From: Amphibiibacter pelophylacis
GTDB lineage: Bacteria; Pseudomonadota; Gammaproteobacteria; Burkholderiales; Burkholderiaceae_C
Assembly (NCBI RefSeq): GCF_037688875.1
Contig: NZ_JAWDIE010000032.1
Coordinates: 1-14,206, forward strand
Reading direction: 5' to 3'
Length of the DNA: 14,206 nucleotides
The notes beneath the pieces are model-generated. The model was not told the DNA's origin, made no database searches, and worked only from the letters and a program-made list of their open reading frames with translations. The position numbers were made by a program, and so were the translations under genes. Of this stretch, positions 1 to 6,406 are shown one piece after another; the stretch's first letter is position 1; each line of letters opens with the position of its first letter.

Positions 1-73
1 GGGGCATCTTCGTCTCGTGAAAACAGCCGCATAGTTCTCATTCCAACAGACGGATACGCTAGCGCCCTTCGCA

Positions 74-105
74 TGCTTTATTTTCCGTTTTCTGAGACGA
101 CCCCT
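74..105 (-). mobile_element. Tn3-family terminal inverted repeat (transposon interior to the left)
   Basis: Read on the minus strand from 105 leftwards, the sequence starts GGGGTCGTCTCAGAAAACGG and continues AAAATAAAGCA. This is the terminal repeat type of Tn21-like Tn3-family transposons, recognised from memory; the 38-bp repeat then degenerates (ATGCGAAG where ACGCTAAG is usual). The GGGG end lies at 105, so the transposon body extends left, off the window. Positions 2-34 could be the last codons of a gene ending in TAG at 32-34, compatible with a transposase tail, but too short to identify. The 5 bases outside this end (106-110) do not match the 5 outside the right-hand repeat, so no target-site duplication is visible. 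Confidence 0.75.
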
Positions 106-201
106 TGAGGCTCTGGCGCAGCCGCTAAGGCCTCGTCGCCCTCTTTTTCCAAGTGCAGCGCGGGCGGGTTTCTTTTTCTGGATAGCCTAGCGGGGGAGCC
201 G

Positions 202-221
202 AAACCGCCTCAAGGCGGTTT
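202..221 (+). terminator. Hairpin with T tract, likely rho-independent terminator
   Basis: AAACCGCC (202-209), loop TCAA and GGCGGTTT (214-221) form a perfect 8-bp stem followed by further T. The A run on the left arm makes it potentially bidirectional. It sits between the Tn3-type repeat and the origin and could insulate oriV from transcription leaving the transposon. A second GC-only hairpin (GGGGCC at 224-229, GGCCCC at 233-238) follows immediately. Confidence 0.5.
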
Positions 222-282
222 TGGGGGCCGCAGGCCCCGGGGGGGTCGAGTCCGGCGCGAAGGCGAAGCCGCAGCGCGACAG

Positions 283-331
283 GGGGGAACTGCGTTCCCC
301 CGCGGACTGTCTTCGCCCGCCTCCGCGGGCG
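283..331. repeat. Tandem strong hairpins in the GC-rich origin flank
   Basis: Two perfect inverted repeats lie side by side. One is GGGGGAAC (283-290), TGC, GTTCCCCC (294-301). The other is CGCCCGC (314-320), CTCC, GCGGGCG (325-331). A further C5/G5 hairpin lies near 374-387. Their position beside the iterons suggests replication structure, such as a single-strand initiation or termination site, but no known family was recognised. Confidence 0.45.
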
Positions 332-424
332 CGGTTCTTTCATCGGGGGTCGTCGGCGCGATAGCGCCTTTCACCCCCTCCGGGGGGCACTTATCAAAGG
401 TCTTGGCACGCTGCCGACGTGAGA

Positions 425-439
425 GGAACGCTATCCCGG
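425..439 (+). repeat. Degenerate outlying iteron
   Basis: GGAACGCTATCCCGG matches the main iteron core except at two positions (T to C, A to G). It lies about 220 bp from the main array, beyond the DnaA box and the AT-rich repeats, so the AT-rich segment is bracketed by iteron-like sequence. It may be a weak initiator site or a relic. Confidence 0.5.
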
Positions 440-561
440 TGCCCAGCTCGGCAAGGCGCTGAAGCCCGAAGGGGCCGAGACGCGCAGCGGCTCGATGCGA
501 AGCACGACATTGCCGGTTCCTGCCCTGGCAGGAATGCCCCTGCACTTGGTGCCCGTGGTGC

Positions 562-570
562 TTGTCCACA
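562..570 (+). promoter_or_regulatory. DnaA box
   Basis: TTGTCCACA differs from the consensus TTATCCACA at one position. It sits ten bases before the AT-rich GGTTAAA repeats and about 90 bp before the iterons, the usual order in an iteron origin with host DnaA involvement. Confidence 0.55.
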
Positions 571-579
571 GGCCAGCAT

Positions 580-607
580 GGTTAAAGATAGGTTAAAACA
601 GGTTAAA
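580..607 (+). repeat. Three GGTTAAA direct repeats, likely DNA-unwinding element
   Basis: GGTTAAA occurs at 580-586, 591-597 and 601-607, spaced 11 and 10 bp, in a short AT-rich stretch inside otherwise GC-rich DNA. AT-rich short direct repeats next to a DnaA box and iterons are the typical melting region of iteron plasmids. Confidence 0.6.
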
Positions 608-660
608 GCAAAAAAGGCCCCGAAAATTACTTATGAACCAAGCGCTTACGAGACCCACTC

Positions 661-854
661 AGAATGCTATCCCGACATCGTGGAATGCTATCCCGACGCG
701 GTGGAATGCTATCCCGATGGCACTGGAATGCTATCCCGACGCCCAAAACCGGCTGTCCATAGGCCCAAGAAGGGGCGTTTGACCCCCTCAAAGTGGAATG
801 CTATCCCGACGCCTGGCCCGTCCGGTGGTGACAGAACTGGAATGCTATCCCGAC
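661..854 (+). repeat. Iteron array, six 17-bp copies
   Basis: TGGAATGCTATCCCGAC recurs at about 660-676 (first base differs), 681-697, 702-718 (last base T), 724-740, 794-810 and 838-854. Start-to-start distances are 21, 21, 22, 70 and 44 bp, so most copies sit on one helical face at about 22 bp or twice that. This is the arrangement bound by TrfA-family initiators and also sets copy number and incompatibility. The 70-bp gap contains no recognisable copy. Confidence 0.9.
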
Positions 855-867
855 GCTCTGACACCAA

Positions 868-1716
868 TCAGAGCTTCGTCCAGACGGCTTGAACCTCCCG
901 GCGCGAACTTGGCTCGATCCTGGCTCCGGCGATGATCTCCAGGCGCTCCAGTTCGCCCATAGCCTCGCCAAAGGCCTCCTTGAACTTGTTCATGGGGCTG
1001 CTGTAGTCCATCCACTCTTTGAGCAGCTTCAGGCCGATGCGGTGAATCCCCGGCTCGTGCGACGCAAGGTAGTTCTGAAGCCACTTCGCCATGTCCACGC
1101 GCTTGTGCAGTTGCTTGCGTTTCTCCCAGTCGATCAGTGCATATTCCTTGTTGTGGAACAGGGCAAGGATGCGCGGGTCGAACTTGATGAAGTAGGTGTC
1201 AGCCTCGGGGTCGTAGTCGAATGAGTCCACCAGGTGCAGGCCGGAAGATTTCGGCGTCCCGCCGATCTTGTACCGCTTGGCCTCGATTTCGATAGCGCAC
1301 AGGAACAGTCGCCGAAAGGCCTCATGGAGCCATTCATAGTCGCTCTTGCCGTTGCTGCGCCCGATGGCCTTGAGGAAGGTTCCCCGCTTGATGATGACCC
1401 GCTCGCCCAGGGGCGCGCGGTGGGCCTCGTAGAGCGCCTGCATGAAGACATCGCAGTCGGCCATGTCGAGCTGCTTGCCGGTGAACAGGATTTTCACGTC
1501 AACCCTGCTGGCGATCTCCGAGCGGTCGTGCTGCTTGCGACGGCCTGGCGCGATGGGTGCGAACAGCGAAGACCTGGCGAGGTGGTTCGGGATGGCACGC
1601 TCAAGCTCTGGCCACAGCGGGAGCTGTCGGCGCTCTGGCGGGGCGGCGGGGGCGCTGGCCGCGCGCTCTTTGATCTTGGCCAGTACCGAATCAAATGACT
1701 TTGGCGCGCTGCTCAT
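868..1716 (-). CDS. trfA: TrfA-family plasmid replication initiator
   Basis: A 282-aa protein resembling the TrfA family (IncP initiators): LPLWPE at residues 32-37, FTGKQLDMADCDV at about 78-90, a winged-helix-like WLHEAFRRLFLCAIEIEAKR stretch at about 129-148, and KRVDMAKWLQNYLASH in the C-terminal half. It should bind the adjacent iterons, open the origin and recruit host DnaB. Its ATG overlaps the stop of the upstream 70-aa gene (ATGA), and a strong GAGGAGGG lies 7 bases upstream inside that gene, so translation is probably coupled. Iterons begin only 14 bp after its stop. TrfA in RP4 has an alternative internal start; a shorter form here cannot be excluded. Assignment rests on remembered family similarity plus the iteron context. 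Confidence 0.85.
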   Translation of the reverse strand: MSSAPKSFDSVLAKIKERAASAPAAPPERRQLPLWPELERAIPNHLARSSLFAPIAPGRRKQHDRSEIASRVDVKILFTGKQLDMADCDVFMQALYEAHRAPLGERVIIKRGTFLKAIGRSNGKSDYEWLHEAFRRLFLCAIEIEAKRYKIGGTPKSSGLHLVDSFDYDPEADTYFIKFDPRILALFHNKEYALIDWEKRKQLHKRVDMAKWLQNYLASHEPGIHRIGLKLLKEWMDYSSPMNKFKEAFGEAMGELERLEIIAGARIEPSSRREVQAVWTKL

Positions 1717-1925
1717 TCGGTGCCCTCCTCTGCCCCGCCCGCCGGCGGCGCGTCCAGCTCGCGCCTGGTGCCGTCCGGTGCCGTCTCGATGATCTTGCCG
1801 CCTTCCATGTGGTAGGTCGGGATGCCCCGCGCGTGTAGGTCGGCCACGGCGCAGCGAACAGCCTCTTTCGCCTGGGCGTCCAGCTCGGCGAAGGTCTTTC
1901 CGAAAAAGCGCTTGTGGTCGCTCAT
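1713..1925 (-). CDS. Small hypothetical protein coupled to rep
   Basis: A 70-aa protein starting MSDHKRFFGKTFAELDAQAK. The ATG at 1925 is preferred over one at 1985 because GAGGGTG lies about 6 bases upstream and the longer form would overlap the preceding gene. It is charged, with an amphipathic helix over roughly residues 10-30 and an acidic, Pro/Gly-rich end. No signal peptide, membrane segment or known domain was recognised. It follows the RHH gene by 10 bp and overlaps rep by 4 bp, so it may adjust rep expression or copy number, but this is inference from position only. Confidence 0.75.
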   Translation of the reverse strand: MSDHKRFFGKTFAELDAQAKEAVRCAVADLHARGIPTYHMEGGKIIETAPDGTRRELDAPPAGGAEEGTE

Positions 1926-1935
1926 GGCCGCACCC

Positions 1936-2199
1936 TCACGCGCTCTGCGCGGTCTGCTGAAGATAGAGGTCGAGGGCTTCGACAAATATTTCCTGGCTCC
2001 TCTTGTCGAGCTTCACGCCCAAGGTTTTCAAGGCCTCGTAACGCTCGCGGTCGAGCTTGACGGTCAAGGCCTTGTAGTAATCGGGCGCGGCGGTCTTGGC
2101 CGCAGCGCGCGCCGGGGCCTCGGCCTGGTGGGTCACGGCGGGCATTGCCTGGCCCTTCTTGGCGACCAGGCCGGAAGTGAGGCTCGCTGTCTTTGCCAT
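1936..2199 (-). CDS. Ribbon-helix-helix partition/regulatory protein (ParG-like partner of ParA)
   Basis: An 87-aa protein with a flexible, Ala-rich basic N-terminus (about residues 1-40). A compact C-terminal ribbon-helix-helix-like domain follows: strand KALTVKLD (43-50), helix RERYEALKTLGV, helix KRSQEIFVEALDLYLQQ. A small ParA followed by an RHH protein with a mobile N-terminal tail is the type Ib (ParF/ParG-like) partition layout. There the RHH protein binds the centromere, stimulates the ATPase and represses the operon. The TACGTA-containing sites upstream of parA, and in the gap just before this gene, are candidate binding sites. Family membership is inferred from predicted fold and context. 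Confidence 0.75.
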   Translation of the reverse strand: MAKTASLTSGLVAKKGQAMPAVTHQAEAPARAAAKTAAPDYYKALTVKLDRERYEALKTLGVKLDKRSQEIFVEALDLYLQQTAQSA

Positions 2200-2211
2200 G
2201 CTGATAAATCC

Positions 2212-2238
2212 TGTACGTAAGTGCGGTTATACGTAATT
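2212..2238 (-). promoter_or_regulatory. Paired TACGTAA sites between parA and the RHH gene
   Basis: TACGTAA occurs at 2214-2220 and 2230-2236, a 16-bp spacing, inside the 44-bp gap between parA and the RHH gene. A further TACGTA lies at 2268-2273 in the end of parA. The core matches the palindrome upstream of parA, so this may be a centromere or secondary operator site for the RHH protein. Confidence 0.45.
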
Positions 2239-2243
2239 TTATC

Positions 2244-2867
2244 TTACTTCTTGCGGATTTGCGCAGATACGTACATCCACAATTCCATAATTTCCGCAGC
2301 GGATCGGCCTCCGGCGTCGATCTCCTGGACGGTGCGCCCGTCGATCATCGAAGCGGCGAAGTCGGTGCGTTGGTAGAGCGTCACCGGGGCCACGGTGCCG
2401 TGCTGGCTGAGGGCGATAGCGGCTTCCCCGGTGATCTTGGCCCGCTGCGCGGCCCCGTTGATGACGAAGACCATGCGCTTGCCTGCCGCCTCGGCCAGCT
2501 CGACCGTAGAACCTACGGCGCGCAGGTCATGCGGGCTTGGCCTGGTCGGGATCAGCACCAGGTCGGCCACGGCCAGCACCTTGCGAATGGTGTCGGTGAC
2601 TGCCGGGGGCGTGTCGATGATCGCCAGCTTCACCCCGGCCTTTTCGAGCTGCTTCAGGTGGCCGGGCAGGTTGGCGATATCCACCGACGCGAAGGCGGGG
2701 GCCTCGGCCTGGCGCTCGTTCCACCAGCACGCAAGACTGCCTTGCGGATCGGTGTCGATCAGTGCCACCGGCCCCGCGCCTTGGATTTCAGCCATCACGC
2801 CTAGGTGCCCGGCGATAGTGGTCTTGCCGACGCCACCCTTCTGGCTCGCTATCACTAATGTACGCAT
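2244..2867 (-). CDS. parA: ParA-type partition ATPase
   Basis: A 207-aa deviant Walker-type ATPase. The N-terminus MRTLVIASQKGGVGKTT holds the deviant Walker A (K10, K15, T16). VALIDTDPQGS is the A' region and LAIIDTPPAVT the Walker B region. The absence of an N-terminal HTH and the short length place it with small type Ib ParF/IncC-like proteins, which position plasmid copies on the nucleoid. The ATG at 2867 is chosen over a GTG at 2876 because AAAGGAG lies 8 bases upstream of the ATG but abuts the GTG. It is first in a minus-strand operon with the RHH gene, the 70-aa gene and rep, so partition and replication share one promoter. Confidence 0.92.
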   Translation of the reverse strand: MRTLVIASQKGGVGKTTIAGHLGVMAEIQGAGPVALIDTDPQGSLACWWNERQAEAPAFASVDIANLPGHLKQLEKAGVKLAIIDTPPAVTDTIRKVLAVADLVLIPTRPSPHDLRAVGSTVELAEAAGKRMVFVINGAAQRAKITGEAAIALSQHGTVAPVTLYQRTDFAASMIDGRTVQEIDAGGRSAAEIMELWMYVSAQIRKK

Positions 2868-2901
2868 ATGCGGCACTCCTTTGATACGTTATCACATCAC
2901 A

Positions 2902-2938
2902 GCGCAAATACGTATTTATTAATTTAAAAGCACGTCAA
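2902..2938 (-). promoter_or_regulatory. parA-rep operon promoter with palindromic operator
   Basis: On the minus strand TTGACG (2933-2938) is a good -35. A 17-base spacer places the -10 inside the perfect palindrome AAATACGTATTT (2906-2917). Repressor bound there would block the promoter. The same palindrome, with four identical extra bases, recurs upstream of trbJ at 12426-12437. The likely ligand is the RHH protein encoded in this operon (inference). Confidence 0.6.
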
Positions 2939-2973
2939 TTAATGCGGTGTGATAGCGACCACTCGACATCACA

Positions 2974-4497
2974 TTAAAACTCTAGCAATGCTGAAATTTC
3001 CTGAGCACAGACCCTGGCCAGCTCCTTTGGCTCCATCTTATACAAACCGCCGCCGTATATACGACCCTCACTCATCAACGACTCAGGACGAATATTATTC
3101 AACTTTTTCCACACACTGCGAAGCACATCAGGACGACCATTCAGCTTCGCTTCGACATGTGGCTTCGGGTAAAGCATTAAATAAGCATTGGCAACAACAG
3201 CACGCGAGTGGTTCAATAAGAACCTGAACGGGTTTTCAGTAGCACAATCACTACGCCCCATGTAAGTACAAACAAATGGCGCTGGGCGGCGATCTTCCTG
3301 CTTGTACCAAATAGGTCGAGACTTGCAGAGATAGCGCGAACCCATTTCCTCTTTGCCTGACTCAAGGTAACGCCAGAGACTTCGATGTTTGGATTTTATT
3401 TCACTCTCTGGCAAGCTGCAATTTAGTAAGAAAAGTGATTGCGCCAAAACTGGATTACCTTGATCGTCAGCCTGAATTTCATCACTCTTGAGATAGCGCG
3501 GGCTGGGCAAAATTGGCCTGAAAAACTCCATTGGCAGGTCAAGCTCTGCAATTTTCTCTCGGCTCAAAATGAAAAAATCATTGCTGCCAGTGGCTATGCC
3601 GCGCTTGATGCTGAAAAAGTCCGAAAGGATTGGCGTATCAATAGCCGCCCTAATCTCTTGCCTTGGGAATCTTGTCCATTTAGCTTCGTTAGCCAGCTCA
3701 ATCGATGCAATTTGGCGCGATATAGCGGGCGCAGTGTGCGTACCACCATAAGAAAATTCAACCGCGTGTCCTGCTGGTGGTTTGGACTTTTTGAACCAGA
3801 CCACTGCCGAAGAGACTAGCGCATCATCAAACTGAACATCGTTCGGATCGAAACGATGAATTCGCTGCAGCGTGACCTCTTCTAGAAGATAACGCTTCAA
3901 TTCACGCCCGTAATTTACGTCCATGAACTCACTCGGGATCAGCCAGCCAGCAACACCATCATCACTCATCCAGCGATGCGACAACGCCATGAAATGGCAA
4001 TAAAGACCTGCCAAACCAGATAACTTCACACCTGCAGACTCCTTGCTCACGATCTGCAAACGGCGCTTTTCATCGGCTCCAAGATGATGATGTCGAACGT
4101 AAGGAGGGTTGCAGATTAGTAGATTGAAGCCATCGCACGGCGGCTGGGCTTGGGTGAAGTCAGAAAGCTCCATATCAAGGCCTGAACTAGCCCATAAATC
4201 GCGGGCAGGCTCTCCATAGTGAGGGTCGACCTCGTAGCCTTTCGCAGCCTCTACCGGCCTGCGTCCAATCATTTCGCGCAGCGCCGAATAGAACGAACCT
4301 GTGCCAATGGCTGGATCAAGAAAACGAACTCGCTCCCCTTTTGGCATCAAGCTCAGCCCATACGACAACACCTCCCGAGCCAGCACAGTCGGGGTCGCAA
4401 ACTGGCCAAGTTTGTTCCGCTCTAGTGCCGTTTTTTGGGCATCCAGCCCGTTCTGAATCGATAAGCGAAGTGTTTCGTGATGAACGCGCTGTTCCAT
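2974..4497 (-). CDS. Type II DNA adenine-N6 methyltransferase (XamI/SalI-like system)
   Basis: A 507-aa class I adenine methyltransferase of gamma order. GQFATPTVLA (31-40) is motif X, FLDPAIGTGSFY (59-70) the SAM-binding motif I and NPPY (130-133) the catalytic motif IV. A long C-terminal target-recognition part follows. It protects host and plasmid DNA from the endonuclease encoded just upstream. The ATG at 4497 is used; it begins two bases after the endonuclease stop, so the pair is translationally linked. A GTG at 4542 would extend the protein by 15 residues into that gene. Base composition is visibly lower in GC than the plasmid backbone, consistent with imported cargo. Recognition of GTCGAC is inferred from the neighbour's resemblance to R.XamI, not shown by this sequence. 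Confidence 0.88.
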   Translation of the reverse strand: MEQRVHHETLRLSIQNGLDAQKTALERNKLGQFATPTVLAREVLSYGLSLMPKGERVRFLDPAIGTGSFYSALREMIGRRPVEAAKGYEVDPHYGEPARDLWASSGLDMELSDFTQAQPPCDGFNLLICNPPYVRHHHLGADEKRRLQIVSKESAGVKLSGLAGLYCHFMALSHRWMSDDGVAGWLIPSEFMDVNYGRELKRYLLEEVTLQRIHRFDPNDVQFDDALVSSAVVWFKKSKPPAGHAVEFSYGGTHTAPAISRQIASIELANEAKWTRFPRQEIRAAIDTPILSDFFSIKRGIATGSNDFFILSREKIAELDLPMEFFRPILPSPRYLKSDEIQADDQGNPVLAQSLFLLNCSLPESEIKSKHRSLWRYLESGKEEMGSRYLCKSRPIWYKQEDRRPAPFVCTYMGRSDCATENPFRFLLNHSRAVVANAYLMLYPKPHVEAKLNGRPDVLRSVWKKLNNIRPESLMSEGRIYGGGLYKMEPKELARVCAQEISALLEF

Positions 4498-4499
4498 AT

Positions 4500-5477
4500 T
4501 CAGATCCCGTATTGAGCCAAATCGTCGATCCGGTGTTCCCACACCCAGTCGATTCCCTCTGCTGCTTCATACCCGAGATAGCCGCTATCAAAATACCCGC
4601 AGAGGAACAAGCCAAAGCGAATCGTCGGCCCGTAAGTGCTCCGCAGTTGCGACATCTTTTGAGCCTCTTCCTTTCGGCGCTTGTTCACGTTGGTGAAGTC
4701 GCCCGCAGATTTAGCCTCAATCAGCAGAGGGAAATCACCTGGAGCTGCTGATTTTGGCATGATGACTGCATCGACAGGGATATTCACCATTTTTTCTTCG
4801 TTATTATCCGTAATCATCTTGATTTGGACATTCATTCGGAACGAATAAGTACCGGGCTGCATCTGATTGAATTTCACCCCATTGGTTGCAACGTGCTGTG
4901 TGTACCCACGTTCCTGCAACCAAGCTGCTATTACAGCGAGCTGCCTCTTTTCTTGAGCATTACGAATAATCGGGTCAGAGACGGCGCCGCACAAACGATC
5001 AGCAACAACAGTGGCTGCTCGGGTCACTTCACTGTCCGTTGCAGATTCTTCACGATCAAGCCAGACGAAAATATCTGGATCAGCCATTTTTTCAATGATC
5101 GCGCCAATTTTCACCAATTCGGCATCTAGTTGAGCGACAGGCATTCGTGGTGGTATGCGCGGCGTATCTGCATCTTCCATGCTCGCAACGAGATTTTTGG
5201 AAATTCCAGCCAATCCAATCAATCGGTCTCTTGCAATGGGCGGACAAGTAGACATGCGCAACATCGGCAGAACTCTGGGATGCTCTTTCAATAATTCTGG
5301 TGTCACGTTGGTGAGGTTGTCCGTCGACCGCAAAGCGAATTCAACTTGCTCCGCCGTTTTGACTCGCGTCTCCCGGAATGCCTTCGGTGCAAATTCCATA
5401 AACCATGAGTTATATAAATCAACCGACCGTCCAATGTCAGCTTTCCACAGATCAGGCTTGTCCCTGTTAATACTCAT
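4500..5477 (-). CDS. Type II restriction endonuclease, probably XamI-like
   Basis: A 325-aa soluble protein placed directly before a type II methyltransferase. The C-terminal third has a PD-(D/E)xK-type nuclease pattern: D236 in IPVDAVIM, then E254-A-K256 in PLLIEAKSAGDF, followed by a basic helix (KRRKEEAQK). Overall sequence and length fit the R.XamI family (GTCGAC, SalI isoschizomer) as I remember it. The ribosome binding site is weak (GAAG about 10 bases upstream), which may keep nuclease levels low. No separate controller (C) gene is present. Only 22 bp separate it from the recombinase upstream. The specificity could be wrong; the restriction role is well supported by context. Confidence 0.72.
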   Translation of the reverse strand: MSINRDKPDLWKADIGRSVDLYNSWFMEFAPKAFRETRVKTAEQVEFALRSTDNLTNVTPELLKEHPRVLPMLRMSTCPPIARDRLIGLAGISKNLVASMEDADTPRIPPRMPVAQLDAELVKIGAIIEKMADPDIFVWLDREESATDSEVTRAATVVADRLCGAVSDPIIRNAQEKRQLAVIAAWLQERGYTQHVATNGVKFNQMQPGTYSFRMNVQIKMITDNNEEKMVNIPVDAVIMPKSAAPGDFPLLIEAKSAGDFTNVNKRRKEEAQKMSQLRSTYGPTIRFGLFLCGYFDSGYLGYEAAEGIDWVWEHRIDDLAQYGI

Positions 5478-5499
5478 TTACTTATCTTCATATTGCTTA

Positions 5500-6072
5500 T
5501 TAAGTGTTGCATGGCGACACCACACCAACATGGTTATACACCGTTGTTCTCGAAACACCATATCGGCGAGCCACATCTGCCACATTGCTTTTTGGATCTC
5601 CCAAAAGTAGCTTAATCTCTCGCAACTGTTTGTCGTCAAGTTTCGGCTTTCTACCGCCACATCGACCACGAGCACGAGCCGCTATCAAACCGGCCTGTGT
5701 ACGCTCTCGAATCAAGTTTCTCTCAAATTCAGATAATGCAGCAAACACATGAAAAATCAGCTTACCCGCTGCGCTGCCGGTTTCGATCTTCTCTGTCAGG
5801 CTCTCAAAGCCGATACCGTCCCTCTCAAACTCTGCCACGATCTGCACAAGATCAGGCAAAGAGCGGCCCAACCTATCCAGTCGCCACACCACAAGCGTAT
5901 CCCCGGAACGTAGCGCCTTGCGACAGTGCTCCAGCTCTGGTCGATCAATATTTTTCCCGCTGGCCGATTCCTCATAGACGACATTGCACCCGGCCTGCTT
6001 TAGCGCATCACGCTGCAAATCCAAGTTTTGATCGTCTGTTGAGACTCGTGCGTATCCGACACGTTGATTCAT
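5500..6072 (-). CDS. Serine recombinase (resolvase/invertase family)
   Basis: A 190-aa small serine recombinase. The N-terminal catalytic domain begins NQRVGYARVST with nucleophile S11 and contains LVVWRLDRLGRS and the helix-E region AALSEFERNLIRERTQAG. The C-terminal HTH is SNVADVARRYGVSRTTVYNHV. It may resolve plasmid multimers or transposon cointegrates, or it may have carried in the restriction-modification genes with which it is co-oriented. ATG at 6072 gives the normal N-terminus; a TTG at 6078 is less likely. No strong ribosome binding site is visible. No full three-subsite res locus was recognised upstream. Confidence 0.92.
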   Translation of the reverse strand: MNQRVGYARVSTDDQNLDLQRDALKQAGCNVVYEESASGKNIDRPELEHCRKALRSGDTLVVWRLDRLGRSLPDLVQIVAEFERDGIGFESLTEKIETGSAAGKLIFHVFAALSEFERNLIRERTQAGLIAARARGRCGGRKPKLDDKQLREIKLLLGDPKSNVADVARRYGVSRTTVYNHVGVVSPCNT

Positions 6073-6406
6073 GAACAATACCGAAACATTGAAAAATTGA
6101 CGACTATTTTAACACTTTAAGAGGAAGAAAACACCTCAAAAAGCAGCTTAGCCAGAGCGTACACAAAACCACCGTTTAATGAACACCTTGACTCCGAGCA
6201 AGTCGCCACGCGCGAAAGCCTTCGTCGTCGATCTGCATAAAGGTTATGCCGCGCACTGCGGCCCCGTCTGTGATAGGGCAACCATGGGCGGCGCTGTTGC
6301 GTGCCCATTGGTTAATCGTCCATGCTGCATCACGGTCGAAATATAATATGTAATTACGCTAATGCGTAGATACGTATATTTGCGAATAAAGCAAGTATTC
6401 CGCACT
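6073..6406. other. Intergenic junction between cargo block and relaxase
   Basis: No secure gene. It contains an inverted repeat AACCATGGGC (6280-6289) / GCCCATTGGTT (6303-6313) with a one-base bulge, a perfect TACGC-TAAT-GCGTA dyad (6355-6368) and a TACGTA site (6371-6376). A 55-residue plus-strand frame (6179-6346, ATG to TAA, cysteine-rich end) is open but has no ribosome binding site. The inverted repeats could be recombinase-binding sequence or a remnant of the pre-insertion plasmid. Confidence 0.5.
6355..6385 (-). promoter_or_regulatory. TACGTA operator-like site near relaxase 3' end
   Basis: ATACGTAT at 6370-6377 is followed by ATTTGCG, so the minus strand reads CGCAAATATACGTAT, close to the CGCAAATACGTATTT found before parA and trbJ but with two extra bases. 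It adjoins the dyad at 6355-6368. It may be the ancestral partner of the parA operator, separated from it by insertion of the restriction-modification block. Confidence 0.4.

Larger units (their letters stand above)
106..867. other. Probable vegetative replication origin (oriV) region, no convincing gene
   Basis: This stretch lies directly downstream of the trfA-like gene, which ends at 868. It combines a GC-rich belt of hairpins (about 200-390), a DnaA-box-like TTGTCCACA at 562-570, an AT-rich segment with three GGTTAAA repeats (580-607) and an iteron array (661-854). TrfA-type initiators bind 17-bp iterons spaced about 22 bp in the RP4 origin, and the same geometry is seen here. Open frames across it (for example 419-892 plus and 210-569 minus) are composed of iteron repeats or GC-rich hairpins and look non-coding. 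Confidence 0.8.

Noticed and set aside
210..569. 119-codon minus-strand frame in the GC-rich belt
   Set aside because: Composition (Pro/Ala/Arg-rich) follows the GC-rich hairpins, and no start signal or recognisable domain was found.
661..854. CRISPR-like look of regularly spaced repeats
   Set aside because: Repeats are 17 bp with 4-6 bp gaps, adjacent to a trfA-like gene, and no cas genes occur; they are iterons.
419..892. 157-codon plus-strand frame across the origin
   Set aside because: Its protein is built from translated iterons (ECYPD and GMLSRR repeats), has no ribosome binding site and covers the DnaA box; it is an artefact of the repeats.
6117..6308. 63-codon minus-strand frame between recombinase and relaxase
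   Set aside because: Arg-rich low-information sequence, no ribosome binding site and no resemblance to known proteins.
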